Shown: positions 1 to 7,196, numbered from the stretch's first letter. The stretch is 9,150 bases of DNA from Alistipes sp. (GCA_017646785.1 JAGCLX010000075.1:1-9150); one strand, 5' to 3'. Made by a program: numbers and translations. Notes: generated by a model not told the origin, from the sequence alone.

Positions 1-87
1 AGAGAACTTACGCTTGGTGCGGATGTGCGAGTGAGAAACGTTGTTACCCACCATCGCTACCTTACCAGTGATTTCACAAACTTTCAT
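1..87 (-). CDS. rpmB: 50S ribosomal protein L28 (N-terminal part, cut by window edge)
   Basis: The first 29 codons read from the ATG at 87 down to the window edge. The product begins [20 protein letters not shown] and continues into HIRTKRKF, the typical N-terminus of bacterial L28, a small protein of the large ribosomal subunit of roughly 80 residues. The rest lies outside the window. It has its own Bacteroidetes-type promoter in the 116-bp gap after pncB, so it need not depend on read-through from the pyrD-like/cinA/pncB unit. Proximity of cinA and rpmB is, from memory, common in Bacteroidetes; here pncB lies between them. Confidence 0.95.
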   Translation of the reverse strand, partial: MKVCEITGKVAMVGNNVSHSHIRTKRKFS

Positions 88-132
88 TGTACTTTATTTT
101 TACCTTTCATGCCACCGTGGCACAAAAGCGCA

Positions 133-163
133 CAAAGATACACAAAAATTTTAATATAGCAAA
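133..163 (-). promoter_or_regulatory. Bacteroidetes-type promoter for rpmB
   Basis: On the minus strand TTTG (163-160) is followed after 19 bp by TATCTTTG (140-133), matching the TTTG / TAnnTTTG consensus of the Bacteroidetes housekeeping sigma factor. Transcription should start near 126, giving a leader of about 40 nt before the rpmB ATG at 87. Confidence 0.75.
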
Positions 164-175
164 CTTAACGTAGTT

Positions 176-190
176 AAAAAGAGTCTTTTT
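176..190. terminator. weak AT-rich hairpin after pncB, possible terminator
   Basis: A perfect 6-bp inverted repeat, AAAAAG and CTTTTT, encloses a 3-base loop 14 bp beyond the pncB stop codon. The stem is nearly all A-T, so as an RNA hairpin it would be weak. It is the only candidate end signal between pncB and the rpmB promoter. Confidence 0.25.
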
Positions 191-203
191 ATGCTAATAA
201 ATG

Positions 204-1373
204 CTATTTGTTGCCCTGGTTGCGGAGCAAGTAGCGGTAAACAGCAACCTCCTGTGGGTCGCCCATCTCCTTGCCCTCGACGTCTGAGAGCTTGACACAC
301 AGTTCCTTAGGCTTGCGGGCGTTGATCTGACATGAGGATAGCTTCATAACGATGTTGCACGATGCATGGCCAGTGTCGCAGGTGAGGTTGGTGCCGATGC
401 CGAACATACACTTAATGCGGCCCTCGCATGCCTGTTTAATCTTCACACACTTCTCGAAGTTCAGCGAGTCGCTGAAGACGATAGACTTGGTCATGGGGTC
501 GATACCGAGCTCCTTGTAGCGGTTGATAGCCAAGTCGATGAAGGCGATAGGGTCGCCCGAGTCGTGGCGCACACCGTCGAAGAGGCTGGCATGCTTCTTT
601 GAGAAGTTGTTGAAGAATACCTCCGAGCCGAAGCTGTCGGTAAGTGCCGTGCCGAGGTAGCCGTCGTATACCTTAACCCAGTCCTCCATGGTGAGGTAGT
701 TGGCGTTACGAGGTCCACCGTTCACCGCAGCGATGAACATAGGGAGCTCGTGGGGGTATGTGCCTATCATCTTCATATCCAGCTCCATGGCGAGGTGACA
801 GTTAGATGTTCCAGTGCAGCCACAGGGGTTATTTTTGAGGTGTTTAACGACCATGCGCTGCACGTCGTAAGAGAAGCGGCGGCGTGTACCGAAGTCCGAG
901 AAGATGATGCCGTTGTCGCGAGCTATCTGCTCCTTCTTCTCGAGGCGCTCGATCATTGCTTCAGCGTCGTAGCTGTTGCGTAGGTGGAAAAGCTCCGATA
1001 CGGTTGCAAGGATTGGAATCTCATAGAGTGTCACCTTGTACATGTAGTCCGTCACGTTGATTTGAAGGTGACGTTCCTCATCGAGCCATACGTTAATCTT
1101 CGAGGCGTCGAAGTGGAAGCCCTTGAGCCACTCAAAGTAGTTCTGGGGAATATACTTGCAGTTGTGGATCATGTATTGGAACTCATCCTCCGAGAGTGCT
1201 ATTCGCTCCAAGGCCTTCAACTCTGCCTTGAGATCCTCGAGGAAGTCGTCGTCGAACTGCGTCTTTGCGCGGTCGTTGAATGTGAACGTACCTATTGCCT
1301 GTGGATATAGCTTGAAGTAGGCGTATGAGGTAGTAAATTTGTAAAGGTCAGTGTCTAAGATTGAACGTATCAT
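204..1373 (-). CDS. pncB: nicotinate phosphoribosyltransferase
   Basis: A 389-residue cytoplasmic enzyme of NAD salvage (Preiss-Handler pathway). It joins nicotinate and PRPP to give nicotinate mononucleotide, with ATP hydrolysis. The length is close to the roughly 400 residues of E. coli PncB. Visible family motifs are FGTRRR at 161-166, TGTSN at 187-191, GTYPHE at 204-209, VRHDSGDP at 268-275, FSDSLNF at 300-306 and FGIGTNLT at 324-331. His208 in GTYPHE occupies the place of the histidine that is phosphorylated during ATP use in this family. The gene starts 19 bp after the cinA stop with no promoter visible in between, so it is probably the last gene of the pyrD-like/cinA/pncB unit. Its product, NaMN, is also the product of the PncC-type domain of the upstream CinA. 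Confidence 0.95.
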   Translation of the reverse strand: MIRSILDTDLYKFTTSYAYFKLYPQAIGTFTFNDRAKTQFDDDFLEDLKAELKALERIALSEDEFQYMIHNCKYIPQNYFEWLKGFHFDASKINVWLDEERHLQINVTDYMYKVTLYEIPILATVSELFHLRNSYDAEAMIERLEKKEQIARDNGIIFSDFGTRRRFSYDVQRMVVKHLKNNPCGCTGTSNCHLAMELDMKMIGTYPHELPMFIAAVNGGPRNANYLTMEDWVKVYDGYLGTALTDSFGSEVFFNNFSKKHASLFDGVRHDSGDPIAFIDLAINRYKELGIDPMTKSIVFSDSLNFEKCVKIKQACEGRIKCMFGIGTNLTCDTGHASCNIVMKLSSCQINARKPKELCVKLSDVEGKEMGDPQEVAVYRYLLRNQGNK

Positions 1374-1392
1374 GGTTGTAGTAGTTTGTGTC

Positions 1393-2643
1393 TTAGCGTG
1401 TTAGTGTTTTAAGCTCGTTGTATAGTAACTCAATGGCATATGCCGAGGCGCGGCTGATGATTTGCCCGCGATCGGTGCCCGAGTTTCGCATCACGGCAAT
1501 GGTCTTTGTGGGTGTAGCCACGGCCATCCATACTGTGCCAACGGGCTTTGCTTCGCTACCTCCCGTAGGCCCTGCGATGCCCGTAGTGGCTATGGCGTAG
1601 TCGGCATGTGCCACGCGGCGTGCACCCTCTGCCATCTCGCGTGCCACCTGCTCGCTCACCGCGCCATATTGTGATAGGCTCTCGGTGCTCACGCCGAGAA
1701 TCTCCTGCTTTGCCCTATTCGAGTATGTCACCATGCCTGCCATAAAGTAGGCTGATGCTCCTGCCATGGCTGTAAACTTTGATGCTATAGTACCTCCTGT
1801 GCAGCTCTCGGCTATGGCAAGGGTTTCGCCACGCGCGATGAGTATGTCGTGAACTTGCTGCTCGAGTGTGCTGCCCTCATAGCCTACGATGTTGTCGCCA
1901 ATGATGGTGCGTAGCGTGTCGAACTGTGCTGTTATCTCCTGTTCTGCAGCCTCACCCTCAACATCGTATGCCGATAGGCGTAGACGCACTACGTTAGGCG
2001 CGGGAAGGTAGGCGAGGTGTAGATGTGTGGGTAGCGCATCCTCCCATGCTGAGATGCGCTCTGCGAGGATGGACTCGGGTATACCGCGCGTGATGAGTGT
2101 GCGGTGTACGATAGACTTAAGGTCGTAGCGCGCCTTGAGGCGTGGAATGACCTCGTCATCCATAAGGTGTTCCATCTCGAATGGCACGCCGGGGAGCGAT
2201 ACAACAACGCCTTCCGTAGGAGTGTCAAACCACATGCCTGGTGCTGTGCCGTGAGCATTATGAAGCACGGTGCAGCATGCTGGGAGCATTGCCTGACCGC
2301 GGTTAAGGTCGGTGAACGGTATGCCACGGCGCTCGAGGAGTGTGCGCACATGCTCACCCTCGGTGTCGTTATACACGAGCTCGGAGTTAAATATGCGTGC
2401 AAGGGTGTGCTTGGTGATGTCATCCTTTGTTGGCCCGAGACCTCCAGTGATGATTGTGATGTCGCACTCTCTCATTGCGCGCTCAACAGCCTCGGTGATA
2501 GCCTCCGCCGTGTCACCTATGGAGAGCTTAGAGGTTATGGTTATACCTGCAGCGTTCAATTTGCGTGAGATAGAGGCACTGTTGGTGTCCACTATCTGGC
2601 CAATGAGTATCTCGTCGCCGATGGTTATAATTGTCGCTTTCAT
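1393..2643 (-). CDS. cinA: CinA family protein: CinA N-terminal domain plus NMN deamidase (PncC) domain
   Basis: A 416-residue protein, full length for the two-domain CinA family. Residues 1-170 form the MoaB/MogA-like CinA domain, with TIGDEIL at 7-13 and GGLGPTKDD at 67-75. In some CinA proteins this domain hydrolyses ADP-ribose. Residues about 258-413 form the PncC domain, which converts nicotinamide mononucleotide to nicotinate mononucleotide and ammonia. It has AESCTGG at 278-284 and TTGIAGPTGG at 353-362. Ser297 (GAS), Tyr307 (TYSN) and Lys312 have the spacing expected for the catalytic residues of PncC. The ATG overlaps the upstream pyrD-like stop in an ATGA arrangement, implying coupled translation, and pncB follows 19 bp downstream. 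The old 'competence/damage-inducible' label comes from other bacteria; NAD recycling is the better supported role here. Confidence 0.93.
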   Translation of the reverse strand: MKATIITIGDEILIGQIVDTNSASISRKLNAAGITITSKLSIGDTAEAITEAVERAMRECDITIITGGLGPTKDDITKHTLARIFNSELVYNDTEGEHVRTLLERRGIPFTDLNRGQAMLPACCTVLHNAHGTAPGMWFDTPTEGVVVSLPGVPFEMEHLMDDEVIPRLKARYDLKSIVHRTLITRGIPESILAERISAWEDALPTHLHLAYLPAPNVVRLRLSAYDVEGEAAEQEITAQFDTLRTIIGDNIVGYEGSTLEQQVHDILIARGETLAIAESCTGGTIASKFTAMAGASAYFMAGMVTYSNRAKQEILGVSTESLSQYGAVSEQVAREMAEGARRVAHADYAIATTGIAGPTGGSEAKPVGTVWMAVATPTKTIAVMRNSGTDRGQIISRASAYAIELLYNELKTLTR

Positions 2644-3698
2644 TGTTCTGCAGTTTTATCCATTGTATGAGTTGTTATAGGTGTTGTGAGCTCCTTGGCC
2701 GCTCTCTTAAGCAGTCGCATGCCATTAGTGCGTAGTCCTGTGTTAAGGGCTACGAGCGAGGCTCCAGCCTCCATCATGCGCTTGATGTCCTCGGGTGTCA
2801 TCATGCCTCCCGAGCCTATGATAGGGTAGTTGTACTCCGTCTTTTGAGCTATGTACCTCACCATCTCTATTGCGCGCTCGGTGAGCATGGCACCAGATAC
2901 AGCGCCTCCGTTTATTGCTCCGAGCTCCTTGGCCATGACGTGTGAGCCGGTTACTGCCTCTATGCCATCGAGGGGTGTCTCAATGAGTATGTCGATGACG
3001 GTGTTTAGCTCCTCTTGTGTAAGGTCGGGTGACACTTTGAGGAGTATGGGGCGGTAGTCGAGCTGGCCACGGCGAAACTCAAATAGTGGGTCTATAATCG
3101 CGCGTATATCTTCAGCTGTGCGAGGCTCAAATGGCTTAGATGATGTGGTGCACGATATGTTGATGACGAAGAAGTCGACATACTGATACATATTTCGGAA
3201 TACGCGCAGATACTCCTTTACTATATCCTCAGGGTGCGTGGATGTCATCTTGGAGATGTTACAGCCGATGATAAGGTTCTTGGTGTACTTGCGGCGTTTG
3301 CGCACCTTGCTTAAGGCGTGCTCGAGTCCGAGGCTGGGGTATCCCGTTCTGTCGAGGAGGGAGTTCTTGCCTGCAATGCGCTTAAGGCGTGGTCGTGGAG
3401 TACCGGGGTTGCGACGTGGCATAACGGAGCCTATCTCCACAAATCCAAAGCCCATAGCTCCAAGGTTCTGGAGGTTGTTGCCATTGGGGTCGTAGCCTGC
3501 AGCAATACCTATTGGGTTGCGGAAGGGTAGTCCGAAGACCTCGGTGTATAGCTCCTTGTGCTTTGGGGCATACAGCCTCTTCATCCACCAACGACCTGTG
3601 GGCAGCACACCTGCGAAGCGCATAAGGCGCATGCGTACGTTGTGTGCTACTTCGGGAGGAAGTATTGACAATATGTGTTGAAACAGTGATACTCTCAT
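2640..3698 (-). CDS. class 2 dihydroorotate dehydrogenase-like flavoprotein with altered substrate pocket
   Basis: A 352-residue protein with the layout of quinone-dependent PyrD. Residues 1-40 are the amphipathic membrane-association helices (LFQHILSILPPEVAHN), followed by an FMN-binding TIM barrel with NPIGIAAG at 61-68, AMGFGFVEIG at 81-90, KVSPDL at 221-226, PIIGSGG at 292-298 and AGASLV at 311-316. The ATG at 3698 is chosen because it places PEVAH exactly where E. coli PyrD has PERAH (His19). A longer reading from a TTG at 3722 would start inside the -7 box. Aligned from memory to E. coli PyrD, the orotate or active-site residues Lys66, Asn111, Ser175, Asn177 and Asn246 are here Pro71, Asp116, Cys183, Thr185 and Thr250. 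Only Asn172 (Asn180) and Lys217 (Lys221) are kept. Homology software will probably call it pyrD, but true dihydroorotate oxidation is doubtful. First gene of the unit, overlapping cinA by 4 bp. Confidence 0.85.
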   Translation of the reverse strand: MRVSLFQHILSILPPEVAHNVRMRLMRFAGVLPTGRWWMKRLYAPKHKELYTEVFGLPFRNPIGIAAGYDPNGNNLQNLGAMGFGFVEIGSVMPRRNPGTPRPRLKRIAGKNSLLDRTGYPSLGLEHALSKVRKRRKYTKNLIIGCNISKMTSTHPEDIVKEYLRVFRNMYQYVDFFVINISCTTSSKPFEPRTAEDIRAIIDPLFEFRRGQLDYRPILLKVSPDLTQEELNTVIDILIETPLDGIEAVTGSHVMAKELGAINGGAVSGAMLTERAIEMVRYIAQKTEYNYPIIGSGGMMTPEDIKRMMEAGASLVALNTGLRTNGMRLLKRAAKELTTPITTHTMDKTAEQ

Positions 3699-3719
3699 TG
3701 CCGTTATGATATAATTATA

Positions 3720-3749
3720 CAAAGATAATAAAAATAATTAGTAATCAAG
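3720..3749 (-). promoter_or_regulatory. promoter of the pyrD-like/cinA/pncB unit
   Basis: On the minus strand CTTG (3749-3746, one mismatch to TTTG) is followed after 18 bp by a perfect -7 box, TATCTTTG (3727-3720). Transcription should begin near 3713, leaving a short leader of about 15 nt before the ATG at 3698. The last three bases of the -7 box are the TTG that would begin the longer reading of the gene, which rules that start out for this transcript. Confidence 0.65.
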
Positions 3750-3824
3750 TATCTTTTGATGAAAAATTAGATAGCGGTGTCGGCTTGTGTCGCTTGTACG
3801 TATCTGTGTCCAAAAGTGCAATAA

Positions 3825-3860
3825 AGGCTCTAAAAGGTATAAATTTCCCCTTTAGAGCCT
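3825..3860 (-). terminator. hairpin terminator after the GIN-domain lipoprotein gene
   Basis: A perfect 10-bp inverted repeat (AGGCTCTAAA at 3825-3834, TTTAGAGCCT at 3851-3860) encloses a 16-base loop, 38 bp beyond the stop of the gene at 3898. The loop can add further G-C pairs (AGG against CCC). On the minus strand the stem ends in TTT; on the plus strand a T-rich run (CTTTTGTTTT) follows, so it may act in both directions. It separates the lipoprotein gene from the promoter of the pyrD-like gene. The remaining sequence between 3750 and 3897 shows nothing else. Confidence 0.7.
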
Positions 3861-3897
3861 CTTTTGTTTTAGAAGTTTATGTCAATATAGTCGCTCC

Positions 3898-4560
3898 TTA
3901 GTCGTTGTCGTAGTGTATGCCTGCGCCACTTGAAGAGCTGATCTCTGTTGATGTAGGGTTGCCTGAGTAGCTGATGTCTGCACCGCTTGAGGCTGTAGCT
4001 ATAAGTTGTGTAGTGGCGTGAACATGTGCATCAGCACCGCTCGATACTGCGACTGTAACGCTCTCAGCTATAAGCTCTTCAAGGTCGAGGTCTGCACCAC
4101 TGCTTGCAGTAGCAGTCAGCACCTTGCAGCTGCCCTTGATCTCCACATCGGAGCCTGAGGATGCAGCCACGGTGAGTGACGATACAGAGCAGTGTGTCCA
4201 CTCGAAATCGCTACCTGAGGATACTGCAACAGAGAGGTAGTCGTATGCGGGGATGCGCACTTCGAGCACCTCGGCACGAAGAGAGTTGGGGTGTAGACTG
4301 ATGTTTAGTGAGCCATCCTCAACCTCGATGTTGACAAAGTCTTGAACATCGGTGTGTGTGAGTATGCGCACCTCGCCATGAGGTATAGTGGGGTCAACCA
4401 TAGTGTCAATGCCATGCGATATGCTGACGGCGGTTATCTCCCCAGAGATAGTTGCTGTGCGCTCAACTACGGGGCCATTTGCAGTGTTTAGCTTAACATT
4501 GATGCATGATGATAATGTTAACGATGCTAATAGACATACTATCAATACTGTGTGTTTCAT
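3898..4560 (-). CDS. GIN-domain (DUF2807) lipoprotein
   Basis: A 220-residue predicted lipoprotein. A short basic start and hydrophobic stretch lead to LSSC with the lipidated cysteine at 19, so the mature protein is probably anchored to the outer membrane. Residues about 35-215 match the 'head GIN domain, putative auto-transporter adhesin' family (DUF2807), a right-handed beta-helix whose function is not established. The repeat is plain: SSGSD or SSGAD recurs at 114, 134, 153, 173, 191 and 210, a period of about 18-20 residues, one helical rung each. The gene lies 27 bp after the barrel-protein gene with no promoter in the gap, so the two are probably co-transcribed. The DUF2807 assignment rests on the visible repeat and lipobox; binding partner unknown. 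Confidence 0.85.
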   Translation of the reverse strand: MKHTVLIVCLLASLTLSSCINVKLNTANGPVVERTATISGEITAVSISHGIDTMVDPTIPHGEVRILTHTDVQDFVNIEVEDGSLNISLHPNSLRAEVLEVRIPAYDYLSVAVSSGSDFEWTHCSVSSLTVAASSGSDVEIKGSCKVLTATASSGADLDLEELIAESVTVAVSSGADAHVHATTQLIATASSGADISYSGNPTSTEISSSSGAGIHYDND

Positions 4561-4587
4561 AGATGTATTAAGTTTTAGGTTGATGTT

Positions 4588-6996
4588 TTACATGTTGCTG
4601 TTGTTGCCTCCACCACCGCCGAGACGACCAAGATCCTCTGCCGAGCCACTCTCGACGCTCTTGGCGCGGAACTGCTTACCAGTGTTGAAGTTATACGACA
4701 CCGAGAAGTTTACCATGGGGCGCATCCAGGGCTGATCAACATTCATCACGCGCTTGAAGGTGGGCTCCTCGATGGTGATATCCTGGGTCTGTGGAATGAT
4801 ATTATCCACGCCGAGCTTCAAGGTTAACTTGTTGTCCAAGAGGCGCTTCTTGACGCTGAGGTTCATATTACCCATATCTGCTAACTTGGTGTTACCCGCC
4901 ACAAGGCCGTGCATATATCTGCCGCTAAGCTCGATATAAAACTCCTTGGGGAGTGTGAATGTCATCTGTCCATTGGCGAATGCCATGAAGTTGCGGCGTA
5001 TAGGCTCGTCGGGATAGATGCGCTGACCCATGTACATGCCCATTAGGTTGATGTTCGCCTGCCACCACCTTGTAAACTGGAAGGGAAGGTTTACCGAGGC
5101 GAAGTAGTTGTTCATGGTGGGGTAGTTGATGGTCTGCAAGATGAGTAACTCAGGGTTCTCCGCATCAACTATCGTAGCCTGCTGTATGGCGTTCTCGGTG
5201 ATCTTCACGCCGAGGGTTATGGTGTACTTATACTTAAGCACCGCCGTTACCGATACGGAGTTGTCGTACGAGGGCTTAAGGTTGGGGTTGCCACGCTGTA
5301 TCATATACTCCGAAATCTTGGTCTCGTTGGGTGATAGCGCCCAGAACGAGGGTCGGCTGATGGTACGTGCATACTGTGCTATAAGTGAGTAGGCGTAGTC
5401 CTTCGTTAGGGCATACGAGATGTTGGCATTGGGGAAGAGGTCAAAGTAGTTCTGCTTTATGGCATCGGCCTTATCGCGGAAGTTGGTGTACTCGCCACGC
5501 AGACCACCCACGAGGCTCACGCGACCGAGGTTTGCTGAGGCGATGACATATGCCGCGCCTATGTTCTCGGTGTAGCCTATGTCGTAGCTCTTGTCCGTGT
5601 TGGGCATCCATGCCTCGCCCTTGAGATACTCGTAGTCGGCAGTGTTAGAGTTGTTGTTGTTGGTGTACTTAGCGCCCGCCTTGAGTGTCACCTTGGGCGA
5701 TAGAACCTTCTCTAATGCTATGGTTGCAGTGCTGAGTTGGTTGTAACTCAGTGAGTTGTCGCGATATGTAGAGTCGCGCTGAAGGAGTGTTATGGGGTCT
5801 ACCTCACGGTCGAAGTAGTTGTTGCGGTCGGGAGAGTTCGAGTAGGCGTAGTCGCCGATAAACTTAAGCACCGAGCCCTTGTCGTCGAGCTTGTAGATGT
5901 AGTTCAGCGTCGCTGTTGTCATGTGGTTGTCGCCACGGCTCTTGTAGTGACCATCGGTGCGTGTTGTGATCTCGGCAAGGGTGTGCTCGGTCCATGTGTT
6001 ATTTATGCTGTTGCCACCGTAGTAGTTATACTGAACCTCTGCGCCTAATGAGTGCTTGTCGTTGATGTCGTACACCACACCGACATTTGCACCGCCCCAC
6101 TGTGAGTCGTCATCCATGTCGGATGCTGCATCTATAATCGTACCTGATGTGTAGTCGGTGTGCTCCGTAGATATATAGTTGTTGCCCTGCGCACCGAGCC
6201 ATGCACGACCGTAGGCATTTACCTTGCCACGGTTGTAGTTGAGCGACACCGAAGGCATGATGTTATACATGCCCTTTGTGCCCTGTGCTACGAGCGATGC
6301 CGAGCCCATAAGTCCCGCGTCGAGGCGCTTCTTGGTCGTAATCTTGATGATGCCACCCGACGATGCTGCGTCGTAGTCTGCTCCCGACTGTGGGATAATC
6401 TCAATGCGCTGTATGTCGTTGGCGCTCAACGAGCGTAGGTAGGCGATGAGCTGTGCATCGTCGAGCTTAACCTCGCGGTCGTTGAGGTATATCTTAGAGC
6501 CCGAAGAGCCATTTATCGAGATTTTGTCGTCCTGAATCCACACACCTGGCGAGCTTTTTAGAAGCTCCTCGCCATCCTTACCCATGGCAAGGGGAGAGTT
6601 GGCTACATCCACAACAAAGCGGTCTGCCTCGCGACGTATTAGCTGTGATGTCACCACCACCTCCTCAATCTGCTCGCTACTCTCGGTGAGGGTTATATCG
6701 CCGAGGTCTATGCTCTGGGTGAGGGCGAGGGGTTGCTCGTGGTGCTCGTAGCCGATGAATGTCACTACCAATTCGTAGTCGCCCGCGTTAGCCTCAAGGC
6801 TGAACTTGCCGTCGATGTCCGAAGTGCATCCCCTAACTAGCTTGTCGTTCTCAGTCAGTGCAACAGAAGCGTAGGTTATGGGTTGTGCCTCGCTGCTTAC
6901 CACACGACCACTCACTGTGAGTCGCTGTGCCGAAGCCGTGAACGCGCTGAATAGCACCATTAGTGCCATGAGAATTGCTGCTGATGAATGTCTCAT
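4588..6996 (-). CDS. outer-membrane beta-barrel protein, TonB-dependent receptor-like (carboxypeptidase-regulatory-like domain plus plug plus barrel)
   Basis: An 802-residue outer-membrane protein. A signal peptide covers residues 1-23, ending TASA before QRL. Residues about 24-110 are a carboxypeptidase-regulatory-like beta-sandwich (SGRVVSSEAQPITYASVAL, DGKFSLEA, VTFIGYE). Next come EEVVVTS, resembling the motif before a TonB plug, and a plug-like domain to about 225 (LLKSSPGVWIQDD, IYLNDREV, IEIIPQSGADYDAASSGG, IKITTKK). The remainder is beta-barrel in the style of the OMP_b-brl_3 family (PF14905), with alternating aromatic strands and a last strand at MVNFSVSYNF. It lacks the length and partner of SusC-type glycan importers, and no SusD gene adjoins it. 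The substrate cannot be told. After the final strand there is a polar, glycine-rich tail of about 30 residues (GRLGGGGGNNSNM), which is odd because barrel proteins usually end at the last strand. Expression may be governed by two stacked promoters upstream, one carrying a G9 run. Confidence 0.88.
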   Translation of the reverse strand: MRHSSAAILMALMVLFSAFTASAQRLTVSGRVVSSEAQPITYASVALTENDKLVRGCTSDIDGKFSLEANAGDYELVVTFIGYEHHEQPLALTQSIDLGDITLTESSEQIEEVVVTSQLIRREADRFVVDVANSPLAMGKDGEELLKSSPGVWIQDDKISINGSSGSKIYLNDREVKLDDAQLIAYLRSLSANDIQRIEIIPQSGADYDAASSGGIIKITTKKRLDAGLMGSASLVAQGTKGMYNIMPSVSLNYNRGKVNAYGRAWLGAQGNNYISTEHTDYTSGTIIDAASDMDDDSQWGGANVGVVYDINDKHSLGAEVQYNYYGGNSINNTWTEHTLAEITTRTDGHYKSRGDNHMTTATLNYIYKLDDKGSVLKFIGDYAYSNSPDRNNYFDREVDPITLLQRDSTYRDNSLSYNQLSTATIALEKVLSPKVTLKAGAKYTNNNNSNTADYEYLKGEAWMPNTDKSYDIGYTENIGAAYVIASANLGRVSLVGGLRGEYTNFRDKADAIKQNYFDLFPNANISYALTKDYAYSLIAQYARTISRPSFWALSPNETKISEYMIQRGNPNLKPSYDNSVSVTAVLKYKYTITLGVKITENAIQQATIVDAENPELLILQTINYPTMNNYFASVNLPFQFTRWWQANINLMGMYMGQRIYPDEPIRRNFMAFANGQMTFTLPKEFYIELSGRYMHGLVAGNTKLADMGNMNLSVKKRLLDNKLTLKLGVDNIIPQTQDITIEEPTFKRVMNVDQPWMRPMVNFSVSYNFNTGKQFRAKSVESGSAEDLGRLGGGGGNNSNM

Positions 6997-7044
6997 AATA
7001 TCTATCTTTTAAGTTTATATTCGCTTAATATATGTTTCTGTTTG

Positions 7045-7074
7045 CAAAGTTAACATTTCCCCCCCCCTTACAAA
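7045..7074 (-). promoter_or_regulatory. proximal promoter of the barrel-protein operon, with a G9 run in its spacer
   Basis: On the minus strand TTTG (7074-7071) is followed after 18 bp by TAACTTTG (7052-7045), a perfect fit to the Bacteroidetes consensus. The spacer reads TAA, nine G, AAATGT. Transcription should start near 7038, giving a leader of about 40 nt to the ATG at 6996. Because the homopolymer lies between the two boxes, gain or loss of a G would change promoter spacing. Confidence 0.75.
7059..7067. repeat. homopolymer run of nine C (nine G on the minus strand)
   Basis: Nine consecutive C on the plus strand within otherwise AT-rich DNA. No other mononucleotide G/C run of this length stands out in the window. 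It lies wholly inside the 18-bp spacer of the proximal barrel-gene promoter, a position where slipped-strand changes alter transcription in other bacteria. Confidence 0.95.
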
Positions 7075-7172
7075 ATTTTCACCAACTTTTTTGCGGTGCG
7101 AGGTGTATTTTCTTATATAACGCTTTCCGAGCGATTTTGTTACAAAGGTTGTGCAACTATTAAAATGTTTGT

Positions 7173-7196
7173 AGTGTACTATTAAACTAATACACT
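7173..7196. promoter_or_regulatory. operator-like inverted repeat A, AGTGTA-N12-TACACT
   Basis: Perfect 6-bp half-sites at 7173-7178 and 7191-7196, separated by 12 bp. On the minus strand the site begins one base after the -7 box at 7205-7198, so a bound protein would cover the transcription start of that promoter. The half-sites equal those I recall for Bacillus subtilis YtrA (AGTGTA and TACACT, spacing about 13), and a YtrA-type regulator is encoded at the right end of this window. Confidence 0.7.

Noticed and set aside
984..1310. 108-codon plus-strand reading frame opposite pncB
   Set aside because: Antisense shadow of pncB with no recognisable protein features.
1989..2423. 144-codon minus-strand reading frame inside cinA
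   Set aside because: Same strand, different frame, within a gene whose product is clearly conserved; composition is typical of an out-of-frame reading.
2104..2568. 154-codon plus-strand reading frame opposite cinA
   Set aside because: It is antisense to a well-conserved gene, matches no known family, and has no promoter; a shadow of cinA codon use.
4588..6996. Possible SusC-type glycan importer
   Set aside because: Shorter than usual SusC proteins, no SusD gene adjoining, and barrel features closer to the OMP_b-brl_3 type.
7121..7133. CGCT/AGCG small hairpin in the barrel-gene leader
   Set aside because: A 4-bp stem is too short to call a terminator or riboswitch, and no T run follows on either strand.
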